Part shown: positions 29,873 to 40,263 of the stretch, one piece after another
How positions within the stretch are numbered: position 1 is the first letter of the stretch
Layout: each line of letters starts with the position of its first letter
Assembly (NCBI GenBank): GCA_019285755.1
Contig: CP079103.1
Coordinates: 5,427,001-5,491,000, forward strand
DNA length: 64,000 nucleotides
Source: Chitinophaga sp. E66
Lineage (GTDB): Bacteria > Bacteroidota > Bacteroidia > Chitinophagales > Chitinophagaceae
Direction of reading: 5' to 3'
Notes under the pieces: generated by a model
What the model was told of the DNA's origin: nothing
Databases searched by the model: none
Seen by the model: only the letters and a program-made list of their open reading frames with translations
Translations under genes and position numbers: made by a program

Positions 29873-32798
29873 TCAGTATCCGAAAATTTCTTCGAGGGTA
29901 AGCTTCTGCACTTCGCCATACTTCTTCAGGTCGTCGGTCGACAGTTTTTTCTCCGATGCTACGATGCAGTAGGTATACGGCTTACCGGACACTTCCTGTT
30001 GGTGGAGTTGCCGTAGATCGCTGAAATGCAGCTGACCGGCACGTTCGTAAACAGACTTACGGATATCGTTGTCCAGCCCCAGTTTTCGGGCGCTGAGATA
30101 ATTGAACACGATACCGTCCTGCGTGATGCGCTCCGTTTCTATGTCTTTGCGCATACTGCTGCGCGCGGTCTCGAATGCTTTATCGGATTCCGGCAGCGTG
30201 GTCAGCAATTCGTTCATTCCCCGATGGCGTCATTGATCTTATCTGCCTGGCTGCCTACATAAGCCAGCATGGAATAGCGGTCGTCCTTCTTCCCGGGAGG
30301 TGCGTAAAACGCGTAGGTGGAGTAAGCCAACGCCTTGGACTCGCGGATCGTCTGGAATACGATTGATCCCATTCCATAGCCGAAATAGTTGTTATAAAGA
30401 CTTACCACGGCGGTGCGCGAAGGGTCGTACACGTCAGTATTCCGCACCCAGCTCACTTCCGCCTGCACCATGTCATAGTCGGCGAACAAGACTTTACTGG
30501 CGCCGGTTTGTGTGCGGTTGAATACGAGCGCTGGTTTATTTTCTTTAAACGTTGCAGGCAGGCGGTGCAGCTTCGCCACGCCGGAAGACACATCGGCAAA
30601 CGCTGCCGGGCCATAATAAATAGCCGTATGCGGATATTCGGACAGCTGATGTAACTGCTGTACGAGAACGTCTGCCGTGAGGGCCTTCAGCTCATCGTTG
30701 GTAAGCTGGGTATTGAACGGGTTCTTAGCGCCGTAGGTGGCATAACTGCGAAGGCCGCTGAGAATGGCGCCTTTGTTAAGCTTGTTATCGGCGCGCGATT
30801 TCAGCAGGCGGCTTTTGAGGCCGGCCAGCACCTGTTCGTCGGCTTTACAATTCGTCAGCAGATGATCGAACAGCGCCACAGCTTTATCGAAATTCTCCTG
30901 CAGGCCGGAAAGCGTGATGGTCGTTTCTTCATTGCCTACGTTCACATTGAAGTTGCAGGCAATCTGGTAGAACTGCTTGCTGATCTCTTCAGAAGAATAC
31001 TTATCGGTGCCGGCGAGCTTCAGGTATTCCAGCGCCATCACGAGCTGGCGGTCGGCGAAGTTGCCCATATCGAAGCGGTAATGCAGGCGGAAAAGACCGT
31101 TATCCTTATTTTGCACATACAACAGATCGGCCGTTCCGGCTTTCCCTTTTGAATATCCTTCTGGAAATCAAGCCAGAGCGGCTGCACCGGCGTCTCCGGC
31201 ATTTCGGCCACCTTTTTCAGGAAGTCCGACTGCGCATCGCGGTTTACGGCTACCGGCGTAATAGGTGGCTTTTCCACTTTCACGATATTCTTGTCTTCCC
31301 CTTTACGTTTGTAAACCAGGAGGTAATTATCCTTCAGGTATTGATTGGCGAAGTCGGTGATATCTTTCTTCGTCACTTTGCCCATAGCGTCGATCATACC
31401 TACGTCATAGTTCCAGTTTTTCCCGCGATGCTTGATGAATGCGTCCATCAGGGTATTGGCGCGGTTCTCGTTGGATTCGAGCCCCTCGATTTCGTCCAGC
31501 TTGATATTATTGACGATCGCCGGGATGAGGGATGCGTCGAAATCGCCTTTGCGCAGCGCTTCCAATTGAGAAAGCAGGAGGTCCTTCACATCATCGAGCG
31601 ACTGGTCCTGTTTGGCGCGGCCGTTTACGTTGAATACGGCGTAGTCTTTCCAGGGTACAGGCTGATGGAGGCACGCAGGAGTTTTTGTTGCTTATTGAGG
31701 TTCAGGTCAAGCAGGCCGGCCTTCCCGTTAGACAATACATAAGCTACCACATTGAGCAGCATCGTATTGCGGGTATCTGTGGCGCCGGGCATCCGGAACG
31801 CGAGCCCCACGCTTTCAGCATCGGGACCATACACCTCTTTTACGAGGGGCCTGGTGATGGGAGCTTCTTTCGGACCGGTATATTCCGTAACCGGTTTGGG
31901 TTTCATGTAGCTGAAGGCTTTGTCGATCCTGGCGATGGCATAGTCTGGATCAAAGTCGCCCGCCAGGATGATCGCCATATTGTTCGGTACGTAGTACTTG
32001 TTATAGAACTTCCGGATCTCAATGAGGGAAGGGTTCTTCAAGTGCTCGATGGTACCAATGGTGGACTGCTGACCGTAATTATGGGTCGGGAACAGGGTGG
32101 CGAGGGTGGTTTCGTAAACCTTACGGCCGTCATTGTCGAGCCCGCGGTTCTTTTCTTCATAAACGGCTTCGAGCTCGGTATGGAAGATGCGGAACTGGGG
32201 ATCGCGGAATCGTTCTGCCTGCACGGCGAGATACTTGTCAATAGCGGTAGAGGGGATATCTTCCTGGTACACGGTTTCCTCGACCAGGTGTGGGCGTTGG
32301 TGCCCTGGGCTCCCATGTTCGTCATCATCTTATCATACTCGTTAGCGATGGCGAAGGTGGCCGCAATGCCGGAAACGCTGTCGATCTGCCGGTAGATGGC
32401 TTTGCGTTTGGCGTCGTCGGTGGTGCGGTTGTAGGTGTCGTACAGTTTTTCGATCTGGTCGAGGACGGGTTTTCCTTAGCCCAGTCGAGGCTGCCGTATT
32501 GCGAAGTGCCTTTAAAGAGGAGATGTTCGAGATAGTGTGCGAGGCCGGTATGGGTGGCAGGGTCGCTGTTGGAGCCGGCTCTGACGCCTATGAGCGTTTG
32601 GATGCGGGGATCTTTCTTGTTAACGCTTAGGATGACGGTGAGGCCGTTTGAGAGTGTGTAAAACCGGGCCTGCATAGGGTCTCCCGGGATGAAGCGGTAT
32701 TTATAACCTGCCGACTGCGCTTCTTTCCAGGCGGGCGGTGTGCTCTGAGCGAAAGCTGCCTGTACCGTCAGGGTAGCGGATACCAGCAGCAGGAACAT
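29873..32798 (-). CDS. M16 (insulinase/pitrilysin) zinc metallopeptidase, two-domain, exported
   Basis: A signal peptide (MFLLLVSATLTVQAAFAQ) precedes the N-terminal M16 domain, which has the inverted zinc motif HxxEH in GLAHYLEHLLFKGT and the downstream zinc ligand Glu in ELEAVYEEKNRGLDNDGRK. Two M16_C regions follow (NMAIILAGDFDPDYAIARID; MGSIVFQTIRESKALAYSTY). The protein is about 970 residues and degrades peptides in the periplasm. Frame changes lie near 32470, 32280, 31655, 31148 and 30222. Eight T residues at 32799-32806 separate this ATG from an ATG at 32809, so one extra base may hide a start MKKMFLLL. It ends the minus-strand series that begins with the sigma factor at 35857. Confidence 0.9.
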
Positions 32799-32895
32799 TT
32801 TTTTTCATAAGGAGGCGGGGGTTTAGTCCTCCAAATATAATGAACCCTCAGCCAAGCAGGCGCCCGCCGGGCCGGAATATTTCCGCTGGAAAATA

Positions 32896-33231
32896 TTACT
32901 GGAATAAAACGTTGGTGGCCATTACTTTGCGGTGATTCTCCGGGCTCTGTGTGGTCAGGAAGACGGTATCTGTCTTCACATACAGCACGTGATAATGGTC
33001 TGTCACGAAGAGATTGTGGTCCCGGTAAACGTGAAACACACTATCGGGCATATATACCACTGCTTCCGAAGCTTCGGGAGTCGGGAGCGCTTTGGCGCTT
33101 CCGGGGAGGATGGTGACAGCGGCTTTGCCATTCGGTTTGGTCGCATTCGGGGCATCCGGTAACTTCAAGTTACTTGCATGCATGGTCACGATTCCTCCAA
33201 CCACGACAAGAAACATCAGGATAGAACGCAT
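32896..33231 (-). CDS. Small exported protein of unknown function
   Basis: An intact 111-residue protein. Signal MRSILMFLVVVGGIVTMHAS is followed by a Lys/Pro/Ala-rich stretch and a possible beta-strand region (SVFHVYRDHNLFVTDHYHVL). No family recognised. It lies between the outer-membrane barrel gene and the M16 peptidase gene on the same strand. Confidence 0.6.
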   Translation of the reverse strand: MRSILMFLVVVGGIVTMHASNLKLPDAPNATKPNGKAAVTILPGSAKALPTPEASEAVVYMPDSVFHVYRDHNLFVTDHYHVLYVKTDTVFLTTQSPENHRKVMATNVLFQ

Positions 33232-33349
33232 ACTTCTCTACTTTTTGGGAGTTTATTCAGTTTTATAGGATACATCTCCGGGTCGCTTTGCCATTTACCC
33301 GGCGAAGCCAAGTTTCCGTGATCTTCAGTTTCGGGACTAAAAGTACAAA

Positions 33350-34282
33350 TTAGAATCCGTTAAACCTAAAACCAACGGAAAATGGATACTGCTCCAGACC
33401 ATATTCATGGAGGGGGTCAGTGCGAAATTGCTATATAATTTGATGGGTCCGTAACCTAATTCTCCGGTCAGTCCGAATCGCCATTTATTCAGACTGAATT
33501 CGTCTGTCAACCGTACTTTACCTCTCTCCTCGCTCACCTGTTTGGTGCGTGCCTTCAACAGATACCCGCCTGTTACGCCCGCGCTCATCTTAAAGGAGCG
33601 GTTGGGACGGGCCGGATTGGCTGTGTAATTCAGCATCAATGGGACGGTCAGGTATTGTACAAACAACTTATTCTTCGAAAAGTTCACCGAATCACGGATG
33701 ATGGTGGTCGGATAACCCGGCACATAGCTGATATTCCGGGCGAAACGGTAGTTGTTCATCTCCAGTCCGGCGGCATAGATCAGTTGATCTTATGCTTATA
33801 CAGGTTGAGTCGCTGCATAACGATCCACAGGTTAAAGTTGACCGACTTACCCGGAATCAGTTTGAATTCCGAAACGGTAAGCGGCTGGCTGGCCATGCGG
33901 GGCGCGAAGCTATTGAGGGCGGCGCCGGAATAGTCGAAGCTTTTGTTATAGTATGTGGCACTTGCGTAGTTCTGGCCGAGGAAGCCGGTAGGCGCGGAGG
34001 GTGCAGCGACATCACCAGCGCATCTCCGTAGTTGCTCTTGTCGCGGTAATTATTAAAACCGACGTCAAACACGAGCCATTTTGTGTGGAGGTTCTTTTTC
34101 AACTTCTGGCGGGCATAGCCGGTGTCCTGGTAAGCCCTGAACACGCTCTTACCTTCGGCAGTCTTACCCTTCACGATCACCAGTCCCTTGATCTGAATGG
34201 TGTCTATCACCGCCTGCTTCTGTGCGATGGCAGTGGCGGAGACGAAGACCAGTAAGCAACTGAGTAAAATTTTACACTTCAT
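33350..34282 (-). CDS. Outer-membrane beta-barrel protein
   Basis: Signal MKCKILLSCLLVFVSATAIA, then a short N-terminal domain (VIDTIQIKGLVIVKGKTAEG) and a barrel with alternating aromatic/aliphatic strands (TKWLVFDVGFNNYRD, FVQYLTVPLMLNYTANPARP, FKMSAGVTGGYLLKARTKQ, WRFGLTGELGYGPIKLYSNF). It ends EYGLEQYPFSVGFRFNGF, the aromatic C-terminus typical of outer-membrane barrels, after a repair in the C-run near 33414. Another frame change is near 33995. Its ATG overlaps the end of the anti-sigma gene, so it is translationally coupled to it. About 310 residues. Confidence 0.82.
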
Positions 34283-35347
34283 ATATCTGTCCCGTTTTAC
34301 CGGTAAAATGATTATCTGTTATTGTTCCGTTTTTAGCGAAGATGCGGGCTACGTTCGTCACTTTGTCGAGCACCTTGCTTTCGATACCGTTGCCCGTTAC
34401 GGACATGATCAGTTCGCCGGGCGGCTCGGGAGCTGCGGTGGCAAGGGAGGCGGTATGTTGCACGTCGATAGACGTTTTACTGCGGGAACTTGTTCTCGGA
34501 TACCGGTAGCGTTGCCGGAGATGTCGGCGCTCACGGAGGGTACTTCCGGCTGAGGCGCAGACCTTTCGATCGAATTTAAAGCCAAAGGTTCCTGCCTCCG
34601 GCGGCGGTTGCGGCGTCAGCATGTTCGGTTTCGGTGTTGCCGGCAGTCTGCGGCGCTTGTGGCCGGGGCTCCGCTGCGGGACGGGTCGTGTTCGGCGGTT
34701 GAACGGAAGCGGCTGCCAGCGCAGGGCTTTCTCTTGCGGCGCCACGTTGCCTGCGGCCGGCGTTGCTGCCGGTGCGGCTGGCGATTGCGGGGCAGGAGCG
34801 GGTTGAACGATAGCGATGGGGGCGTCGGGAGCGGCTTGCTCTGTTTGGAAAGCGTTCCGCAGCAGGAAGAGGGAGCCGGCCAGCATAGCGGCGGCGGCCC
34901 ACCAGTAGCGGCGGTCCATCCGGACAACCCGTTGCTTTTCCGCATAGCGGTAGAGCGTGGATTTATCGCCGAAGGTAACGTTGATATCCGGCTGCAGGCG
35001 GGTCTTTTCCCAGACAGCCAGTTCTGCGCGGAGGGTGGGGTGCTCTTCCATGAAGGTCTCCAGGGCGCTCACTTCTGCGGGCGACAATTCCCCGTCGATA
35101 TAATCGAGTAGTACGGTCTGGTAGTTCCTTTCCGGGGCGGAGGCTTGCCGGTACAGGGCGGCTTTGCCGTCAAGTACGGGGTTAACCGGGGAAGCTTGGT
35201 GGCCAGCAGCTGGTCCAGCTCGGCGCGCACTTGCGGGTGCGCGGCTACGAACGCTTCCAAGGCGGTTGCTTCTTCGGGGCTCAGTTCTCCGTCTACATAG
35301 CTGTAGAGGAACTCCTCGTAGTTTGATATGTGAATGTCGACTGACAT
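34272..35347 (-). CDS. Anti-sigma-like membrane protein with a duplicated N-terminal module
   Basis: Two tandem copies of the same motif open the protein: EEFLYSYVDGELSPEEATAL...AAHPQVRAEL and QTVLLDYIDGELSPAEVSAL...EEHPTLRAEL. These resemble the zinc-less anti-sigma N-terminal domains of Bacteroidota. A membrane helix follows (YWWAAAAMLAGSLFLL), then a long Pro/Ala/Gln-rich periplasmic linker and a C-terminal tail. Rebuilt length is about 358 residues, with frame changes near 35170, 34700 and 34490. It lies 25 bp after the sigma-factor gene and overlaps the barrel gene, so the three probably act together in envelope-stress sensing. Confidence 0.75.
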
Positions 35348-35372
35348 AAAATTCTGATTTTGAATACCTTTA

Positions 35373-35857
35373 CTAAATCACATTTTCCATTTTCACCAGA
35401 TATTCCTTGAGATGCGCCCTGGCCCGGTGGAGGTACACTTTGACCTGTGAGGCGTTGAGCTGCATGATCTCGCCGATCTCTTCGTAACTATATCCTTCGT
35501 AGTCCTTCAACAAGATAAGCGATCGCTGAACGTCGCTAAGCCGGTCGAGGGCTTTCTCTATGATTGCCCGTGCGTTGTGTATCTTTTGTTCTGATATCTT
35601 CGTTTCTTCCCGGAACTCCTCCACTAAAGTCACCCGCTTCACCTTACGGACATGGTCGATCATATTATGGTAAGCCACCGTAAACAGGTAGCTCTTGGCC
35701 TTTTCAAAAGGCACATCGCTACAGTGCTTCCATAATATTTCGAACGCGTTCTGGACAACATCCTGGCATCCTCCGAATGGGCCGGGTTCTTCACGATGAA
35801 ACGGAAGAGATTATCGCTATACAGGTCGACGCATTTATTGTACTCCTTTTCCGTCAT
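35373..35857 (-). CDS. ECF-type RNA polymerase sigma factor
   Basis: Region 2 is MTEKEYNKCVDLYSDNLFRF...FEKAKSYLFTVAYHNMIDHV; region 4 is ALDRLSDVQRSLILLKDYEG...YSYEEIGEIMQLNASQVKVY, with a clear recognition helix. About 161 residues. A frame change lies near 35745. It heads the unit sigma, anti-sigma, barrel, small exported protein, M16 peptidase. The anti-sigma protein encoded next is its likely partner. Confidence 0.88.
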
Positions 35858-36239
35858 CCGGCGATAGGTTCTTTAGCGTGCTAAGTTCCGACAAATTGTT
35901 GAATAGTGCCGATTTCCCGGTTTCTGCCCCCGGTAGGGTACGGCCTATGACAATTCTACGGCTCAGCGATGCCCAAACCTCCCCGGCGCCCTTCCCCATG
36001 GCACAAATTGCCCGTATAGGTAAGGAAATGCCGGCATGATGCCGGAAACATCCGCAAACAGTTCGCCTCGTCATAATCTAACCGTCTGTGATAATTATAT
36101 GACGCAAACCGTGTTTTAAATGTTACACCTCCGTAAAACTTTTTGACTTACGGGGATTCACCCTTTCTACCCGCCGGAAGCTCAATACATTTATTGCCCT
36201 AACTTTGTCAGAAGATAGAGCTATTAAAAAAGGTGCAAC
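35858..36239. other. Divergent intergenic region between the sigma factor and kbl
   Basis: No gene seen. On the plus strand TAACTTTG at 36200-36207 matches the TAnnTTTG -7 element and sits 33 bp before the kbl start. The promoter of the minus-strand sigma-factor unit should also lie here. I could not place its -7 box with confidence. Confidence 0.5.
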
Positions 36240-37441
36240 ATGAATCAGAACTTCGTAAATCGTTTACAACAGGAGCTGGAAGAGATCGATAACGCCGGCT
36301 TGTACAAGCGGGAAAGGATCATCACCTCCGAGCAGGGCGCCGAAATCACGGTGAACGGCAAAACCGTCATCAACCTCTGCGCCAACAACTACCTCGGGCT
36401 TTCCTCCCACCCTAAAGTGATTGCCGCCGCCAAAGACGCGATCCAGACCCACGGCTACGGCATGAGCAGCGTACGGTTCATCTGCGGCACCAGGACATTC
36501 ACCGCGAACTGGAAGAAAAGATCTCCAAATTCCTCGGTACGGAAGACACCATTCTCTATGTGGCCGCCTTCGACGCCAACGGCGGCGTATTCGAGCCCCT
36601 CTTCGGCGAACAGGACGCCATCATCTCCGACGCCCTCAACCACGCCTCCATCATCGACGGCGTCCGCCTCTGCAAAGCACAGCGTTTCCGCTACGAACAT
36701 AATAATATGGCCGACCTGGAAGCTAAACTCCAGGAAGCCCAGGGCGCCCGCAGCCGCATTATCGTCACCGATGGCTCCTTCTCTATGGACGGCACCATCG
36801 CCCAGCTCGATAAGATCTGCGACCTGGCCGATAAATACGACGCCATCGTCATGAGCGACGAGTCCCACTCCAGCGGCTTCCTCGGCAAAACCGGCCGCGG
36901 CACCCACGAATACCGCGGGGTAATGGGCCGGGTAGATATCATCACCGGCACACTCGGCAAGGCCCTCGGCGGCGCATCCGGCGGCTTCACCAGCGGCCCC
37001 AAAGCCGTGATCGACATCCTGCGCCAGCGCAGCCGCCCCTACCTGTTCTCCAACTCCGTGGCCCCCAGCATCGTTGGCGCGTCCATCGCCGTGCTGGATA
37101 TGCTGAGCGAAACCACCGAACTGCGCGACCAGCTGGAATTCAACACCAAATACTTCCGCGAGAAGATGACCGCCGCCGGGTTCGACATCAAGCCGGGCGA
37201 CCACCCCATCGTTCCCGTAATGCTCTACGACGCCAAGCTGAGCCAGGCATTTGCCGATAAACTGCTGGCCGAAGGCATCTACGTGATCGGGTTCTTCTAC
37301 CCCGTGGTCCCCAAAGGCCAGGCGCGCATCCGCGTTCAGCTGAGTGCAGCACATACCCAGGCGCACCTCGACAAGGCCATCGCCGCCTTTACGAAAGTCG
37401 GCAAAGAACTGGGCGTACTGAAAACAGCCGAGAGAGTATAA
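36240..37441 (+). CDS. kbl: Glycine C-acetyltransferase (2-amino-3-ketobutyrate CoA ligase)
   Basis: PLP enzyme of threonine breakdown that splits 2-amino-3-ketobutyrate with CoA to glycine and acetyl-CoA. It begins MNQNFVNRLQQELEEIDNAG and has INLCANNYLGLSSHPKVIAA, the cofactor-binding DESHSSGFLGKTGRGTHEY and the PLP lysine in ITGTLGKALGGASGGF. The tail GIYVIGFFYPVVPKGQARIR closely matches E. coli Kbl, which favours this over serine palmitoyltransferase of the same fold. About 400 residues, with one frame change near 36500. tdh is not adjacent. A terminator follows. Confidence 0.92.
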
Positions 37442-37465
37442 TAAACGAACTACATATCACCCTCG

Positions 37466-37488
37466 AAGGCGGCTCCGGCCGCCTTTTT
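37466..37488 (+). terminator. kbl terminator
   Basis: AAGGCGGC, short loop, GCCGCCTTTTT. Confidence 0.85.
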
Positions 37489-37582
37489 CATTACCCATCC
37501 CCGAAAACCTGATATGCATCATCCCGCCTTTTCCACCTGAAGCCTTACTTTTGCATCACAGATTAAAAAAATATACCGCTTG

Positions 37583-38346
37583 ATGAAACGATTCGGCCTG
37601 TTACTGATCGCCGCTGCCCTGGGGCTCGGCGCCTGCACTCCCAACAACGTAAAAGACGCGAAAGAGTGGCAGCAACATTTTGCGAAACACAAAGTGGAAG
37701 GATGCTTTATGCTGTTCGACAATGGACAGGGCACCTTCCGGGTCTACAATATCGACCGTGCCAAAGAGCGATTTGCACCAGGCGGCATCTTTGAGCCGTT
37801 CCTGGCCGTAACCGGCCTCCAGACAGGCGCCATCCGCGACTCTATCGTCGCCGTCGCCGGAGAGCCCTTCAACCAGGCCTTCCGCAACGCATCGCTGCCC
37901 GCCTTCCAGGAAGCAGCCCGCACCATCGGGAAAGACACCCTGCAACACTGGTTGGACTCAGTTGGCTTCGGTAACCGCAAAATCAGCCGCATCGATACCT
38001 TCTGGCTGGACAACTCCCTGCAGATCAGCCCGGATGAGGTCCTCGGCTTCTCTAAACAACTGTACTTCTCCCAGCTCCCTATCAGAAACGCGCCCAGGAA
38101 ATCACCGCCGGGCTCATGATCATGGAGAAAACGGATAAATATATCTTCGCCTGGAAAGGCGGCACCGTCCGCAACGGCGCCAAACAAATCGGTTGGATGA
38201 CCGGCTGGATCGAAGAGAACCGCCACCCGTCCTTCTTCGTCCTCAATTTCGATACGGAAAACCCCGCCGCAGACATGAAAGCCATCGCCATGGACCTTAC
38301 CAAAAGCATCCTTTCGGCCGACGGGTTTTACAAGGGAGAAAAATAG
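37583..38346 (+). CDS. Class D beta-lactamase-like lipoprotein lacking the catalytic Ser and Lys
   Basis: A lipoprotein signal (MKRFGLLLIAAALGLGAC) is followed by a class D (OXA) fold: EGCFMLFDNGQGTFRVYNID, RAKERFAPGGIFEPFLAVTG, LQTGAIRD, VGFGNRKIS, FWLDNSLQISPDEVLGF and IGWMTGWIEENRHPSFFVLN. The active-site S-x-x-K that should follow RFxP reads G-I-F-E here (about 37780-37790), so both the nucleophile and the lysine that is carboxylated are gone. The KTG box reads KGG. The sequence over the active site is continuous, so this is not a frame artefact. One frame change lies near 38088. It is likely a non-hydrolytic paralogue; the role is unknown. Confidence 0.75.
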
Positions 38347-38452
38347 GGTGTTAAAAAAACGGTAAAACATTACCCCGATCCTTGTAATACGTTATAAAAA
38401 AATTATTTTTGAATCACTTCCCGGCCTTTGCCCGGGAAGTGGCGTTTACAAC

Positions 38453-39490
38453 ATGCTTAGATTCCAACATACAGAGTATCTGTGGGCGTTCGCGCTCCTC
38501 ATCGTACTGGCGCTCGCCTTCATCTGGGCGTCGTGGTGGAAGCGCAGGTCTATCCGCCGCATCGGCGATCCCGCGCTGGTGGAAAAACTCTTTAGCGGAT
38601 ACTCCCGCAAACTCTTCACCCTCAAGTTCATCCTCCTGTTCATTGCATTCTTCTTCGGCGTCATCGGCCTGGCCAATCTCCAGAAAGGCAGCCGCGTCGA
38701 GAAGATCACCCGCAAGGGCGTAGACGTAATCATAGCGCTGGACGTGAGCAAGAGCATGCTGGCCACAGACGCCAAACCCGACCGCCTCACCCGCGCCAAG
38801 CAACTCGTGACCCGGCTCATGGAGAAAATGGACAACGACCGTATCGGCATGGTCGTATTTGCAGGGAATGCCTATCTCCAGATGCCCCTCACCGTCGATT
38901 ATTCCGCCGCCCGGATGTACCTCGGCAGCATCACCCCGACCTCATCCCCGCCAGGGCACCGAAATCGGACAAGCCATCAAGGTAAGCGACGAAGCATTCA
39001 ACAAAAAGGAACGCAAGCATAAAGCCCTTATCATCATCTCCGACGGTGAAGACCACCAGGAAGGCGCCGTTACCGAAGCCAAAAAGGCCCTGGAAAACGG
39101 CGTAGTCACCTACACCGTAGGCATTGGCTCCCCGATGGCTCCACGCTCCCCGACCCGGAGTCCGGCGGCGTGAAGAAAGACAACCAGGGCAGCACCGTCA
39201 TTTCCAAACTCAACGAAGAAGAGCTCAAGAAGATCGCTTCCGCCGGCAAAGGCATGTACCTCCAGCTGCTCAACAATACCGACGAAGTGGTGGAAGCCCT
39301 CTCCGACCGGATCGACAAAATGGAGCAGAAAGAGTTTGGCGAAAACGTGTTCACGGACTATAACAGTTATTTCCAATACTTCCTCGGCATCTGCCTCGTG
39401 CTCATCGTGCTGGAATTCTTCATTCCCGAAGGAACCTTCCGCAAGAAAGCCAAAGTAGTGCCCGGGGTTCAAAAAGCGGAGGCCGCATGA
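38453..39490 (+). CDS. batB: BatB-like von Willebrand factor A membrane protein
   Basis: Two N-terminal membrane helices (WAFALLIVLALAFIWASWW, LFTLKFILLFIAFFFGVIGL) precede a VWA domain with the metal-dependent adhesion site DVSKS in DVIIALDVSKSMLATDAKPD, plus RIGMVVFAGNAYLQMPLT and ALIIISDGEDHQEGA. A C-terminal helix (YFLGICLVLIVLEFFIPEG) closes the protein. This is the BatB architecture of the Bacteroides aerotolerance cluster, where it is thought to act in the periplasm. Frame changes lie near 38940 and 39140. It overlaps batC by 4 bp. batA and batD are not adjacent. Confidence 0.85.
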
Positions 39491-40236
39491 AAAAGAACTT
39501 CCTCCATACCGCAAGCATCCTTGCCGTTTCGCTGATCGCGTTTGCCCTCCCGGCAGCCGCCCAGCAAGGCACGTCCAAATACATCCGCCAGGGCAACGCC
39601 CAATATAAAAAGCAGCAATACGCCGACGCGGAAGCCAGCTACAAGAAAGCCCTTGAGCGCGATGCACGCTCCGTGGAAGGCAACTTCAACCTCGGCAACT
39701 CGCTCTACGAACAAAAACGTTACGACGCCGCGCGCCAGCAATACGCCAATACCCTCAAAACTCCATCGAAGAAAGAGAACCAGGGAGACGCCAATTACAA
39801 CATCGGCAACACTTTCATGGAAGATAAGAAGTGGGAAGAAAGCATCGCCGCTTACAAGAAAGCGCTGAAGGCCAACCCGGCCGACGAGCAGGCCCGCTAT
39901 AACCTCGCCTACGCACAGGAAATGCTGAAAAAGCAACAGCAAAACCAGGGCGGCGGCAAGGATAACAAAGAACAGAAAGACAAAGACAAGCAGCAAAAGG
40001 ATAATAAGGACGAACACAACAAAGACAAGAAAGACAAACAGGACAAACAGGACCAGCAAGACGATCAAAAAGACCAGAAAGAACAAAACCAGCAACCCAA
40101 ACCCAAGCCCAGCAAACTTTCCCAGGAAGAAGCAAAACGCCTCCTCCAGGCTTTAGCCCAACAGGAGAAAAAACTCCAGGAAGACAAGCTGAAGAAAACC
40201 AAGGGTACGCCCGTGAGCGTGGAAAAGGACTGGTAA
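39487..40236 (+). CDS. batC: BatC-like TPR protein with charged low-complexity tail
   Basis: Intact, 249 residues. Signal MKKNFLHTASILAVSLIAFA, then three tetratricopeptide repeats (KYIRQGNAQYKKQQYADAEA, VEGNFNLGNSLYEQKRYDAA, DANYNIGNTFMEDKKWEESI). From about residue 150 a long Lys/Asp/Gln repeat region (KDNKEQKDKDKQQKDNKDEH and so on) runs almost to the end, followed by a helical SQEEAKRLLQALAQQEKKLQ. It fits BatC/BatE of the aerotolerance cluster. Translation is coupled to batB through ATGA. Confidence 0.85.
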   Translation: MKKNFLHTASILAVSLIAFALPAAAQQGTSKYIRQGNAQYKKQQYADAEASYKKALERDARSVEGNFNLGNSLYEQKRYDAARQQYANTLKTPSKKENQGDANYNIGNTFMEDKKWEESIAAYKKALKANPADEQARYNLAYAQEMLKKQQQNQGGGKDNKEQKDKDKQQKDNKDEHNKDKKDKQDKQDQQDDQKDQKEQNQQPKPKPSKLSQEEAKRLLQALAQQEKKLQEDKLKKTKGTPVSVEKDW

Positions 40237-40263
40237 TTTCCGGCCTTCCCGTACCTTTGCGGG

